A stretch of 64,000 nucleotides of DNA, from contig CM049310.1 of NCBI GenBank assembly GCA_026874595.1, positions 684,001 through 748,000 on the forward strand. Reading direction: 5' to 3'. This DNA is from Sipunculus nudus. Its lineage: Eukaryota; Annelida; Sipuncula; Golfingiida; Sipunculidae. How positions within the stretch are numbered: the stretch's first letter is position 1; each line of letters starts with the position of its first letter. Of the stretch, positions 22,801 through 36,000 are shown piece by piece. The position numbers were made by a program, and so were the translations under genes. Under the pieces are notes generated by a model, which saw only the letters and a program-made list of their open reading frames with translations, was not told where the DNA came from and ran no database searches.

Positions 22801-24031
22801 TAAAGGCAACAGGAAATTATCATCATGAAGGCCGATCAGTTAATTAAATGTAGATATTAAGATATTAATTAAACTTTAAGCGCAACGTCTGAAGAAATGT
22901 CTTACTATACTTATAGACGAAGACCAAATTGCTTTTGTTAAAGGAAGAAGAATTTCGGATACCAGTAGCCTTATCAGAGATATATTAGATTACTATCATA
23001 TAGAAAAGAATGAAGCTATTATTTTTGTAGTTGATTTTGCAGCTGCATTTGATTCTATAGATTATGTTTTCATGTCTGTTACTCTGAAAAAAATTTGGAT
23101 TCGGGAATATATTTCAAAGATTTCATCGTATTACACGATAACCTGGAGAGTTGTGTTCTTAATAATGGTTATACCACTGGCTATTTTAAGTTGGAAAGAG
23201 GCACTAGACAGGGGGGATCCTATAGCCCCCTACCTGTTTTTATTATCTATTGAAGTATTAGCAATGGTAATACGCCAAACAAACAAAGTTAAAGGTATAA
23301 ACATAAATGGTGTTGAGATAAAACAATGTATGTATGCTGATGACCCAACATTCTTTTTAAACGATGTACAATCCATGACAGAAGTTAGACAAATACTGAA
23401 AAATTTTGCACTGATGCCATCTCTTAAAATAAACTGAAGTAAATGTGAAGCTGTATGGGTGGGCTGCCCCAAATGCAAAACCCCGGAACAAGATGATATT
23501 AAATTAATAAATTTACATAAAAGAGCGGTAAAAATTCTTGGAATCTGGTACACTTATGATTAGACACTTTCGGATACACTCAATTTTGAAAAAAAAATCA
23601 AAATAAATGGGTAGTCCTGTTTAATATGTGGAAAACGAGAGCATTGACAATATTTGGTAGAAATTCAATTGTTAAAACGCTGGGCATCAGTAAAATACTT
23701 TAAGTTTCAGATATTTTAGAACCTCCTCCGAACTTTGTAAAGAAAGTGAAAAGTTGTGTCGTTGACTTCATATGGTATGGAAGAAAGCCAAAATTAAATA
23801 TGAAGTCCTTCTAAACACCAAAGAGAATGTAGCCGTTGGTGGTCTAGCTAATTTATCTGTAAATATAGATATAAATGTTATATCTAAAGATATGGAAAGA
23901 TATCCCGGTACTATCGACATTGCTTTCAGTCATGGTCTGCTTTCATGGCTGTAGATCCAATTGATACGAGCACTATATTGAATCAACATCTGTGGAATAA
24001 TAAGTATATACAGGAGGTGGATATATTTATA

Positions 24032-24067
<36 letters not shown>

Positions 24068-27000
24068 AGATGAGTTGAGGAAAAAATACGTGTATCATGT
24101 ATTGCATAAAGATGGACAAAAAAAGGCACTTTCAAACGCTATATCTGAAAATGCTGCTTATACAATTTATTTTATTCACTGGAGAGCCATTCCTCAAAAA
24201 TGGAAAGAACTGTTCAGGAACCAAAATACAGAGTTTTAAAACATTTTCTCTGGAGGGAAAAAGTCATTTAATGCTGTAAATGTAAATTTCAAACGGGTCT
24301 ACTCACGAATAATTCAGGACAAAGTTGAAGAACCAGTGAATAAAATAAATTTGCAAGGGAATCTTGATTTGAATAATGTTTGTTGGAAAAAAACTATAAA
24401 AAATGTATATGAAACTACTTTGGATATGTACTTAAGACGGGTTCAATTCAAAATCCTACATAATATGTTAACTGTCAATGATAAATTATATACATGGAGA
24501 CTGATGTACACTTACAGATGTTCATACTGTTTTATGGATAAAGAATCAGTTTTCCATTTGTTCTGTGAATGTTTAATGGTTCATCTCTTTACTTTCACAT
24601 TATTAATTGAGCGCATCGGACCAGCATCTATATGCCACCATTAACACCTGAAACTGTGTATATGGGTTGCCCGGATGATACGCTATTTAAACATCTTGTT
24701 GATTTCCTGTTATTAATTTATAAGTTTATCACATTTAATCAACGTAAGCAGGGCAATGTTCCTTCACTGTGAACATTCCTTGCGCATGTGAAGCATAATG
24801 AAAAGATCGAACGTAAAACAGCAGAAAAGAATGAATTACTGGATTAGTATCTTGAAAAATTGGGACATATACTCGCCATTTTTAAAAGTTCTTGAATATT
24901 GTGAAGCCAAATGAAGTGTTTTTGTTGCTACATCCTTTGTATTATTTACAATAAATATCTTGTAATGTTTTGGTTACCGTAATGATGTCGATGATGAAAA
25001 AGAAAAAAATGCTAGAATGATAATACTGAGACATTATTACAGAAAGAAGATTAAAAATAAAAAATAAATAAATAAACCAATCAATAAAAAAAAACTCGTG
25101 CGAGCCATGCCTGTATGCATTTGGTCAGGAATTCAACAAACATGTAGAGGGATTTATCAATATGATGAGTTTAAACGGAAATTTTCCCGCACATGGTAGG
25201 TGTTGTTAGAAAGAATACTTTCAATTGACAGCGTACTTATAGGCTATGAGTCTTTGTAAAAATGACGAAAATATTTACATCCTCATAGCGCCTTACAGTC
25301 CGGTCCTTGTTGCAGAATGTTAAGGCACTCTGACGCTAGGTAAGCTGTCGTGGACTCTCTGATGTCCAGTATGTTACTAGAGGGGTTTCCTTTTTATATT
25401 GAGCGTAATAGGCTGAGACAAATATTCTGATTTCGAGAGTTGTGTATGTCATTCGATACTGGGGTCATGTATTGTGGATATTTTAATTAAGCAATATTGT
25501 TAACAGTTAGATCCATGTTTAAATAGGTACTCATGCTGAGATTTTGATATCGTTAGATTAAATTTGCTTTGTCGAGCAGCTACAGGTCGCTGTAGTTAAA
25601 ACTACAGACCTGCGCGCTCCTTAATTTTGAATGAGCCAATAGGCGTGATGCCACCAAGCCAAGCATGGAGTCGCGAAGGGCCGCCACCGTTTTACCCGCA
25701 CCGGTGACCGAGGAAAGCCACAGCACCCACACCCACATAGCCCCTAGCGGGCCAGGCACCGGCACCGGCCCCAGCACCAGAGACCGGTGCGGTTTTTAAA
25801 TTTTTAACTTTACTTAATTACTTAAAATTTGCAAAGGTGTATTCGCATATTCAAAGTGTTTTGAGGCGTTTTTAGCTCAGCTGACTGTAAGTCATCTGAG
25901 CTATAGCGATCACCCTTTGTCCGTTGTCCGTCCGGCCATCCGGCCGTCCGCCCGTCTTTCCGTTAACAGGGCACAAATCGTAACAGCTGGACCTGTTATC
26001 TTTTTACTTGACATCCAAGTAGGCCCATGAAAAGTATCTGTGAAAACCTTGGATAAGGTCTCTGTTACCCATATTCTTCGAGTTATGGGGCTCTGAAGTA
26101 CCCCACAGAATAATGGAAAATTTGAAACAAAAGCTCCAGTATCTGAACAACTAATGCATTGATCACCATGATACTCTGCATAGATATTGATCATGGATTG
26201 TTTCATCAGTTTCTGTAGACTGGTGGCGCTACCTGTATTTTTTTTTATTTTTTTCGATTTTTTTTTTCTCTATTTTTGAGACCTTAAAAGATGCGGTCAT
26301 CTGTTAACAGGGTACAAATCATAACAACTGGACCTAGAATCGTCTCTCTTAATATGTAGGGAGGTCCATGAAAAGTATCCTTGGAAACCAAAAATTGGGT
26401 CTCTGTTACCCATATTCTTCGAGCTTTGGGGCTCCGAATTACCCCCCCCCCCCCCCAGAATAATGGAAAATTTGAAACGGAAGCTCCAGTATCTGAGCAA
26501 CTAATGCATTGATAACCATGATTTTTTGCATGGATATTGGTCATGGAATGTTTCATCACTTTCTGCAAACTGGTGGCGCCACCTGTATTATTTTCGATTT
26601 TTTACCATTTTTTTCTCTATTTTTGAGACCTTAAAAAATGTGGTCATATGTAAACAGGGCACATAATGTAACCACTGGACCTAGAACCTTCTGTCCTAAA
26701 ATACCGGAAAACCCATGAAAAATCTCTTTGGAAACCTAGAATAAGGTCTCTTTTACCCATATTCTTCGAGCTATGGGGCTCCAAAGTACTCCCCAGAATA
26801 ATGGAAAATTTGATACAAAAGCTCAAGTATCTAAACAACTATTGCATTGATCACCATGATTCTTTGCATTGATATTGATCATGGAGTGTTTCATCAGTTT
26901 CTGCAGACTGGTGGTGCTACCTTTATTTTTTTTTTATTTTTTACGATTTTTTTTTCTCTATTTTTGAGACCTTAAAAACATGTGGTCATCTGTTAACAGG

Positions 27001-30000
27001 GCACAAATCATAACAACTGGACCTAGAATCTTCTGTCTTAATATGCAGGGAGGTCCATGAAAAGTCACCTTGGAAACTTAAAATTAGGTCTCTTTTACCC
27101 AAATTCTTCAAGCTATGGGGCTCCGATGTACCCCCCCCCCCAGAATAATCGAAAATTTGATACAAAAGCTCCAGTATCTAAACAACTAATGCATTGGTAA
27201 TCATGATTTTTTGCATGGATATTGGTCATGGAATGTTTCATCACTTTCTGCAGACTGGTGGCGCCACCTGTATTATTTTCGATTTTTTACCATTTTTTTC
27301 TCTATTTTTGAGACCTTAAAAGATGTGGTCATATGTAAACAGGGCACATAGTATAACCACTGGACCTAGAACCTTCTGTCTAAAAATACCGGAAAACCCA
27401 TGAAAAATCTCTTTGGAAACCTGGAATATGGTCTCTTTTACCCATATTGTTCGAGCTATGGGGCTCCCAAGTACTCCCCAGAATAATGGAAAATTTGATA
27501 CAAAAGCTCAAGTATCTGAACAAATAATGCATTGATCACCATGATTCTTTGCATAGATATTGATCATGGAGTGTTTTATCAGTTTCTGCAGACTGGTGGT
27601 GCTACCTTTATTTATTTTTTTTTTTTTTACGATTTTTTTCTCTATTTTTGAGACCTTAAAAAGATCTGGTCATCTGTTAACAGGGCACAAATCATAACAA
27701 CTGGACCTAGAATCTTCTGTCTTAATATGCAGGGAGGTCCATGAAAAGTCACCTTGGAAACCTAAAATTAGGTCTCTTTTACCCAAATTCTTCAAGCTAT
27801 GGGGCTCCGATGTACCCCCCCAGAATAATCGAAAATTTGATACAAAAGCTCCATTATCTGAACAACTAATGCATTGATAACCATAATTATTTGCATGGAT
27901 ATTGGTCATGGAGTGTTTCATCACTTTCTGCAGTCTGGTGGCGCCACCCGTATTATTTTCGATTTTTACCAATTTTTTTTCTCTATTTTTGAGACCTTAA
28001 GATGTGGTAATCTGTTAACAGGGCACACATCCAAAGAACTTGACCTAGGATCTTCTCTCACTGTTGAGAATCTGTTTGATCAACTCGATCATCAGCAGCA
28101 ATACTCCAGGCGCACTTGTGTTAGAATTATGAATGACTGGCCAGAATCACCCGATGAAAATACTGAAAAAAAGTTGTAGATATGGCTAAAGAGATGCTTG
28201 ACATCGATAGAGCCGAGAGAGATAGATAGGTCTCATCGGGTTGGTCCGCCGAATGGGGACGGAAAGCAGAGACCCATACATGTAAAATTTGTGTCATATA
28301 AGGCTAAATCATTATTATACAGCGCTCGCAGTAGACTAAGATTCGCAGGAAATGAAGCCAGGTATGTATTTATAAACGAGGACTTAACGAAAACAAGACA
28401 GGACATGTTTAAACTTGCAAGACAACTTAAACGTGAATGCTTGATTAAAGATTGCTGGACGTCAGATGGCAACATCATAATCAGAGACTTTACCTCAAAG
28501 GTCCGTACATTTACCAGCTCCAGAAAGTTTAGCACCTGGTCACACGATTTGAGAAGATGCCCACCCAAACAATACTCAGAGGCTCCACAAGATTCGTTCC
28601 TGACATCCACCCCGAAAAATACGCAATAAACCGTATCATATCCGAATCCTCACTATGAATTACACCGGCACTGCTATTATTAAAGTGATTCATAGAAAAT
28701 ATTGTGTGTTTATGTATGAATACGTAAATGTATATGTTTATACAAGCATGTATATGTTTTTATGCATATATGCACGTGTACGTTTTGCTGGGTTTTTTTT
28801 CTTTCTATCTTCTTTTTATGATTATACCAATAATCCAGCGGAGCCGACCTTGAAGGCAAAATCAATCAATCTACCATATGTTTCTTACGCATACTCCATC
28901 AATTATTTTTGCATTGTTTACCCCATCTAAATTAAGCATACCAGACCAGGCTCTACAATTTTGCGTCTACATCATAATTCTGATGTACACCCTTACTGAT
29001 AAAACACCTGAGGCGCCTGACCACCCGGTGACTTTATCATTGAACTTACCTATATATTTCATATTATTGACATCTACCTTTGAAAATACATTACATATAT
29101 ATACACTTCAGCAATACTGTCTTAATAGGAAAGAAAGACACAATACTTTGTTACTTTAAATTACAATTACCACCCTTAATCGAAAAGAAAATACAAATAA
29201 ACACCCCGAATTATCAAGTCATTCAATTTCCAAGTTAACAGTCTTAATGTAAGAGGAATGAAAAACTATTTCAAAAGCGGGAAAATATTTACATATTTAA
29301 GAGATTATAAAAAGACAGTAACATTTTTACAGGAAACTCATAGTATATCTAAAGATAAATCAATTTGGTCACAAAAATGGAGTAGTAAAATCGAATTTGC
29401 GCATGGATCAAATAAAAGTAAAGGTGTTGCAATTTTGTGGACCAACGATCTTAAAATTACTATTAACACATCACAGAAAGACACTTCTGGTCGGATATTA
29501 CTAATCGATTGTGTCATTGATGAAGAGAATTTCATACTAGTTAATATTTACATGCCTACCAAAGACCACTTGAAGGATCAAGTTGCTGTGATAGATACCT
29601 TAAGAACATACATAACTCCGTACATTGATAATACAATCATACTCGGGCGAGACTTTAATATTATACTTGATCCAGTATTAGACAAGAAAGGCGGGCCAAG
29701 CGAAAAGATAAGTCCTTCAGGGATTAAAATACAGGATATGTGTAAAAGCTTTTCTCTTGTTGATGCCTGGAGATCGATGAACCCTACAAAAAGTTTATAT
29801 ACACGAGTCCAGCAAAATCCATGGGTGCTTCGAGTTTAGACTATTGGTTAATATCAGAGACATTACTCCCCTCTCTAAAATCTTCCGAAATAAAAGCGTC
29901 CACAATCTCAGATCACTGCTTAATAACGGTGACATTTCAATCAAACTTACAAAAGAAAAGAGGTCCAAGCTAATGGAAATTTAATAATGAATTGTTATTA

Positions 30001-33000
30001 GAAGATGAATATGTACATTTAATAAAATCTCTTTTATGTAATCTGAAAACCAAATATAATGACGTGGAAAATAAACATACAGTGTGGGACACAGTTAAGT
30101 GCGAAATCCGGGGGTATACAATCCAATATTCAAAACGGAGAAAAAAGCGCAAGAAAAGAGAGGAAGAAATACTTAAGAAAGATTTTGAAAAATTATTTGA
30201 AAAAAAAAACAAACAAAAACCCAGAAGATGAAATATCCCTTGGCAAATTAAAAGAAGTTAAAACTCGTTTAGATGAAATTTTAGATGCAAAAACCAGGGG
30301 TGTTATACTCCGTTCTAAACAAAGATGGTACGAAAAGGGTTAAAAAAATACGAGTTACTTCTTCTCTTTAGAAAAAAGAAATTATAATAGTAAAAGCATT
30401 TCGACGCTTGAAAAAGACGGAAATCTAATTAGTGACCAGACAAAAATATTAGAAGTATGCCATGATTTTTACCGGGACCTCTATAAATCCAAAAGAACTA
30501 ATTCAAATGGACCAATAAAATGTGTGTTCTTTAACCAACCGAATACTCCAAAACTGAACGTTCCAGATACAGAACAGCTGAAAAAACCGCTCACACTGGC
30601 AGAATGCCACCGTGCATTAAAAGAATTCAAGCCGGGGAAAAGCCCTGGACTCGATGGTTTCACATCTGAATTCTATTTATTTTTCTGGGATAGTATATCG
30701 GATTTATTCTTACAGTGTATAAATTATTCATTCAGAGTTAAGTCGCTTTCAGTAGAACAAAAAAGGGGCCTTATATATTAATTCCAAAAAAAGATAAAAA
30801 CAAAAATTTAATAAAAAACTGGCGGCCAATTTCACTTCTCCCAATTGATTATAAAATAACAGCTAAAGCTTTGTCAAACAGGCTGAAACCATATTTATCT
30901 CACCTTATCCACCCAAACCAAACAGGTTTCGTGCCAGGCCGATATATTGGTGAAAATGTTAGAATAATACAAGATACTATAAACTTATCCTCTATACATC
31001 AAATTCCAAATATACTAATCCTGGTCGACCTAGAAAAGGCTTTTGACACCTTAGAATGGGATTTCTTATGGCAAACATTAAATTAATATAATATACCCAG
31101 TTACTATCAGGAATGGGTTAAGGTTCTTTATACGGACATAAGTAGTTGTGTAATTAACAAAGGTTTTATGTCAGATCGATTTCTAATAAAGTGGGAGTTC
31201 GACAAGGGTGTCCATTATCGCCCATTCAATTTTTTTTCGCACTTGAATTATTGTCGTTTAATATCCGAAACGACAAGTCAATTAGAGGGGTTACTTTCGG
31301 TAATTTGGAAATTAAACTTTCACAGTTGGTAGACGATACCACTTGTTTTGTTGCTGATCTGGTTTCTCGAAACGGTTTCTCGAAACTTGTAATCATTTTG
31401 AAAAAAATTCGGGTTTAAAGGCAAATCTAGATAAAACGGAAGCCCTGTGGTTAGGCTGCAGAGCAGGGGAAGAGGACGGTGATCTACCAGTCAGATGGAC
31501 TGTTTGTAAATTTCGTGCACTGGGGATAACATTTTGTAGAAGCGAACATGAAACTGCGGAATATAATATAAAGGAGAGAATAGAGAAAATGAAAGTACTG
31601 TTGAATTCATGGTGTCGTAGATCACTAACACTTAAGGGCAAGTTTTTAATCACTAAAACTATCGGTGTGTCACAGCTAATGAATTGTATGTCCATGTTTA
31701 ATATACCAGATTTATATATAAAAGAGGCACAGCGCAGTATCAATTCATTTATATGGAATAACCGACCACCAAAGATAAAACATAATGTGTTGATAAGGAC
31801 TGTTCACAAAGGGGGTTTAAAGCTTCCAGACATAGAAATACAGAACAAAGCAATAAAGGTTAGCTGGATTAGCAAAACTTTGGAAAGACCTAATTCGGTT
31901 ATAGAAAATTTAGTAAATGTATACCTGGGGAAGGCTTTTATGTCCTTCAAAGATATACTCCATAGTCGTTGCCTATTAAATATTCCTCGAGACTTGCCAC
32001 CCTTCTATGTCAATGTTATTAATACGCTTAAGGAAATTCGATCTTACGCATCACCGACCAGCTGCAAAGATATCGAAAAAGAGATAATCTGGTATAGAAC
32101 ATTTATAACAACAGATAACGGTTCAAAGGGTATATTTTATAAACATTGGTATAAAGCAGGGATTCTGCGTGTCAGGGACTTGATCAAGAATGGAGCCAAC
32201 TTATCAATGGAAGAGTTGTAACAGAACTATAAGATAAATATAAATTTTATTGAATATTATGGTATAGTTAATACAATACCAAAACATTGATGAAGTCAGT
32301 TATTAATTCTAAGACCTAAAACACCAGATGGTCAAGACAGCACAGAATTTAAAAACAAATCAAATAAATGTAAACATATTTATAATATATTGATAAAAAC
32401 AAAATACGAAGAACCAACAGCTTTTTCTTACTTGAAACAAAACTTCAACATTAGTCTTGAACTATTTTATATATTTATAAGCGAACCGCTGAGATATGTG
32501 AGTAGTATTAAAACACCAGATTTTTATTTTAGATTTATGCATAAAATAATTCCGTACAAGGAGAGACTTCACCACATGAAACTTGTAAAAAAAATAATAT
32601 ATGTGACTACTGCAAATCGAATGTTGACTCCATTGAACACAGATTCTTCTCATGTCCGAAATTGAATTCATTTTGGAATAAATTTGAACAATTATGGGAA
32701 AAGTATGATAAAATAAAACTTTCATTATCACTCAACACTATTCTGTTTGGGTGTAACGATCAAACGAAATCGATTCATGCTGACAATCTGAATTATTTGA
32801 TATTACAAGCAAAAATGCTTATACACAGGCAAAAATGTTCTGAAAAAGATATTTTGTTCAATATTTTCCTTGGACCAATACGTTCTGAATTAAACTGTAT
32901 TAAGGTAGCTCTTTACAATACAGGAGATAAAAAATATATTTAATGAGCGATGGAACCCCTCTATAACGCAATTAATACCAAAAGTGAAGATAAATTTGAT

Positions 33001-36000
33001 ACCGACCAGACATTTCTAGACAATACCTACTCCAGTAATTGATGTTACAACAAAATCGAAATGATCTGTGGAAAACTATTTTCGAACTTATGATACTAAA
33101 GAATAAGCAGAAAATACATATTTATTGATATGTATATATGTATGTATATATTTGTTTTGTATATGTATGTAAAGGTATGTGTACGCTTTCATGCATGTTA
33201 CTATTGCGCATTTTGACAGCCTTTTTGATTGATCAATACTGTTTTATTTATCAATTTTGTCTTACTTGGTACAAGCTGGAACTTTGTGTCACAAATGAAC
33301 AAGTTATTTTATATATTTACTTAAAACATATCACAGTATACACATAATAAATTATCACAGTATATACTTATCTATACCCTTATTCTTGTTCTGTCATTGT
33401 AATCAATCAAGCGTCACCTTTTCCAATAAAACTCGACGTCGATGATGAAATATATTACATTTGCTACATAAACCAGTCTGAGACGTCCAAAAAAAAAAAT
33501 CTTCTCTCATAACATGCAGGGAGGCCCATGAAGAGTCTCTGTGGAAACCTGGAATAAAGTCTCTGTTACCCATATTCTTCGAGCTATGGGGCTCTGAAGT
33601 ACCCCCCCCCCCCCCCCAGAATAATGGAAAATTTGATACAAAGGCTCAAGTATCTGAACAACAATTGGATTGATCACCATGATTCTTTGCATCGGTATTG
33701 ATCATGGAGTGATTCATCAGTTTTTGCAGACAGGTGGCGCTACCTTATTTTTTTTATTTTTTACAATTTTTTTCTCAATTTTTGAGACCTTAAAAGATGT
33801 GGTCATCTGTTAACAGGGCACATAATGTAACCACTGGACCTAGAAACTTCTGTCTTGACATGCAGGGAGGCCCATTAAAAGTCTTCTTTGAAACCTGGAA
33901 TAAGGACTCTTTTACCCATATTCTTTTGGGTGTCCTTTGGAGACCCTCTTTGTTACAATCTGTTGCCTGTTTTGGCTTTTGGTCCTTTTCACAGAGACAA
34001 AAGCAAAGCTGTTTAAATCCTTTAGCACTTGTTTAAACTTGAAACATAATGGCAACTGCACCTTCAGGCATTGGAATTGTTTATGGACAAATTGTAAATG
34101 AAAATGTCAAATGGTCATGGTATCACTCTAGAAACGACCACTATTCAATAACATAAATGAACATTTTAGCCTGCTCACTTTAAATGTTAGAGGACTCAAT
34201 AATTTTAAGAAGAGAAAATCAATTTTTAGATGGTTGCACAAGCAAAAAGCAGAAATAATATTTTTACAAGAAACTTATGGGTCAGTAAGAAATGAAAATC
34301 AATGGAAAAATGAATGGGGAGGTCAAATTTATTGGAGTCATGGCTCTAGCCAGAGCAGAGGTGTTGCGATTTTGTTGAAAAATACTTTAGACTTTAAATG
34401 TAAACAAGAGGTTCATGTTCAAGGTAGAGTCATTTTGTTAAGAGTAGAAATTTATGGTGTTGATTATATTTTAATAAATGTATATGCTCCAAATGCTGCT
34501 AGAGAACAAATATTGTTTTATACTCATATTTCAGACAAAATAAGAGATGCAATGTTTGAGGCTGATGCTAATGTCATTATTGGGGGAGACATGAACTGTA
34601 TTTTAAATGATGAACTGGACAGGAAAGGAGGATTATGTGGGACAAGGAAAGGCGTTGTTAATATTATATATAAAATCCTGGAAAAGTATGACTTGTGTGA
34701 TGTTTGGAGAGTAAAATATCCTTGCTTGAAACAATTTACATGGAGCCGTAAAAACCCAAACATATATAGACGTCTCGATTATTGGTTTATTTCAAGAAAT
34801 TTATTTGATTTCATTTCAGCTGTAAACATTTGATATTCTAATCATAGTGATCACAACCCAGTTATTGTTACCATTGGAAATAATAAGCAAACTAAAAAAG
34901 GAAATGGTTTATGGAAGCTAAACGCATCATTTTTGAATGATGAAGAATATATTAAATTGATAAAGAATGAGATGTCTAACTGGCTTGGAGAGATATCAGG
35001 TACTAATGACCCTAGAATTATATGGGAATATCTTAAATACAAAATAAGACAAGTGTCAATTAATTATGGAAAAGAAAGAGCAAAGAGAAATAAAGACAGA
35101 GAGAAGGACTTAGAGGAAAAAATTAAAAACCTGCAGTCTGAAATTGGATTATTAAATGATGATGAAAAAATTGAAACTATTGAAAATAATGTTGAAAAAT
35201 TAAAACAAGAATTAGAATGTATAGAAAACAAGAAAGTAGAAGGTACTATTCTAAGATCAAAAATTAGATGGTATGAACAAGGCGAGAAAAGCAATAAATA
35301 TTTTCTTAACCTGGAAAAGAGAAACTCAAAGAACAAAACAGTGAGGAAACTAATACTAAATGATGGACAAGTTGTCGAGAATAACAAACAGATCTTGAAG
35401 CAGATAGTTAATTTTTATGAAACTTTATATTCCTCCACCATTCTTGACAGTCAGCAATGTAATTTAAATAATTTGAATATGAGTAACATTATCTCTCTAA
35501 ATACTCAAGATCAAAGTATTTGTGAAGGTAAATTAAGTATAGAGGAATGTCACAAAGCTTTAATGCTTATGAAAGCAAATAAAAGTCCAGGGAATGATGG
35601 AATTTGTTCTGAATTTTATAAACAGTTCTGGCCTATGTTTGGAAAATATTTAGTTGATAGTCTTAATTATTCACATGAAGTTGGGGAATTGTCACCTTCC
35701 CAAAAACAAGCAGTTATTACCTTAATAGATAAAAATAAAGATCGTACAAAACTTAAGAATTGGAGGCCGATTTCACTGTTAAATGTCGACTATAAAATAG
35801 GATCAAAAGCACTGTCTCTAAGATTACAAAAGATAATTCCAAAATTAATTCATTCAAATCAGTTTGGATATGTTAAAGGGAGAGACATTTTTACTAGTAT
35901 CAGACTTTTAACAGAAATTATGAATTATACCAAGAGATATAGAAAGGAAGGCTTGATATTAGCACTGGATTTTGAAAAAGCTTTCGACTCCTTGGAATGG

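Larger units (their letters stand above)
21012..24935 (+). pseudogene. LINE 1 ORF2: endonuclease-reverse transcriptase, broken
   Basis: Starts MPSFQVITLNVRGLRNKR, the usual beginning of an APE endonuclease. The frame stops within a few codons and resumes with SVIFLQEIRVPKD, LARGVVTLIG, LIINTYVPNTQPD and later RLDMILMSNDL and TDHSAV (endonuclease end, near 21705). RT blocks include LTPSQRQAVITLI (22745), ALDRGDPIAPYLF (23200) and CMYADD (near 23330). The C-terminal part has CSYCFMDKESVFHLFCEC (24520). Many stops and frameshifts; inactive. A short unrelated insert sits at 22468-22683. Confidence 0.85.
20049..25092 (+). mobile_element. L1/Tx1-like LINE 1 (decayed)
   Basis: Flanked by AACTCGTG at 20041-20048 and 25093-25100, with an A-rich tail before the right copy. 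The empty equivalent site is seen in element G copy B (cccgtgcgagcc). The first ~960 bp hold no recognisable ORF1 but contain a 200-bp tandem duplication. ORF2 starts near 21012. Confidence 0.85.
19815..25338 (+). mobile_element. Small non-autonomous DNA transposon G, copy A (split)
   Basis: Element sequence is 19815-20048 plus 25101-25338, about 470 bp, interrupted by a LINE. Both parts align with copy B (56889-57456): tagccgtg at the start, ctcagtaggca, gggctg.taagcc, then cgtgcgagcc, caacaaacatgt, and ctctgacgcta at the end. Copy B has a perfect 9-bp target duplication, the size typical of Mutator-like elements. Copy A starts 9 bp after the exon 1/intron 1 boundary. The flanks GTACGTTAC (left) and GGTAAGCTG (right) may be a decayed duplication of the splice donor itself. 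Confidence 0.75.
28061..33498 (+). mobile_element. L1/Tx1-like LINE 2 (5' truncated, TSD-flanked)
   Basis: Inserted in the 341-bp array. The 11-bp target duplication ATCTTCTCTCA lies at 28050-28060 and 33499-33509, with an A10 tail just before the right copy. It is truncated inside ORF1. Its 3' UTR carries tcgatgatgaaa near 33440, also seen at the 3' end of LINE 1 (near 24988). Confidence 0.92.

Noticed and set aside
28655-29159. Overlapping 91-93-codon frames between LINE 2 ORF1 and ORF2
   Set aside because: No resemblance to LINE or host proteins, and AT-rich composition; most likely spacer.
34524-35387. - strand frames across LINE 3
   Set aside because: Antisense shadows of the near-intact ORF2.
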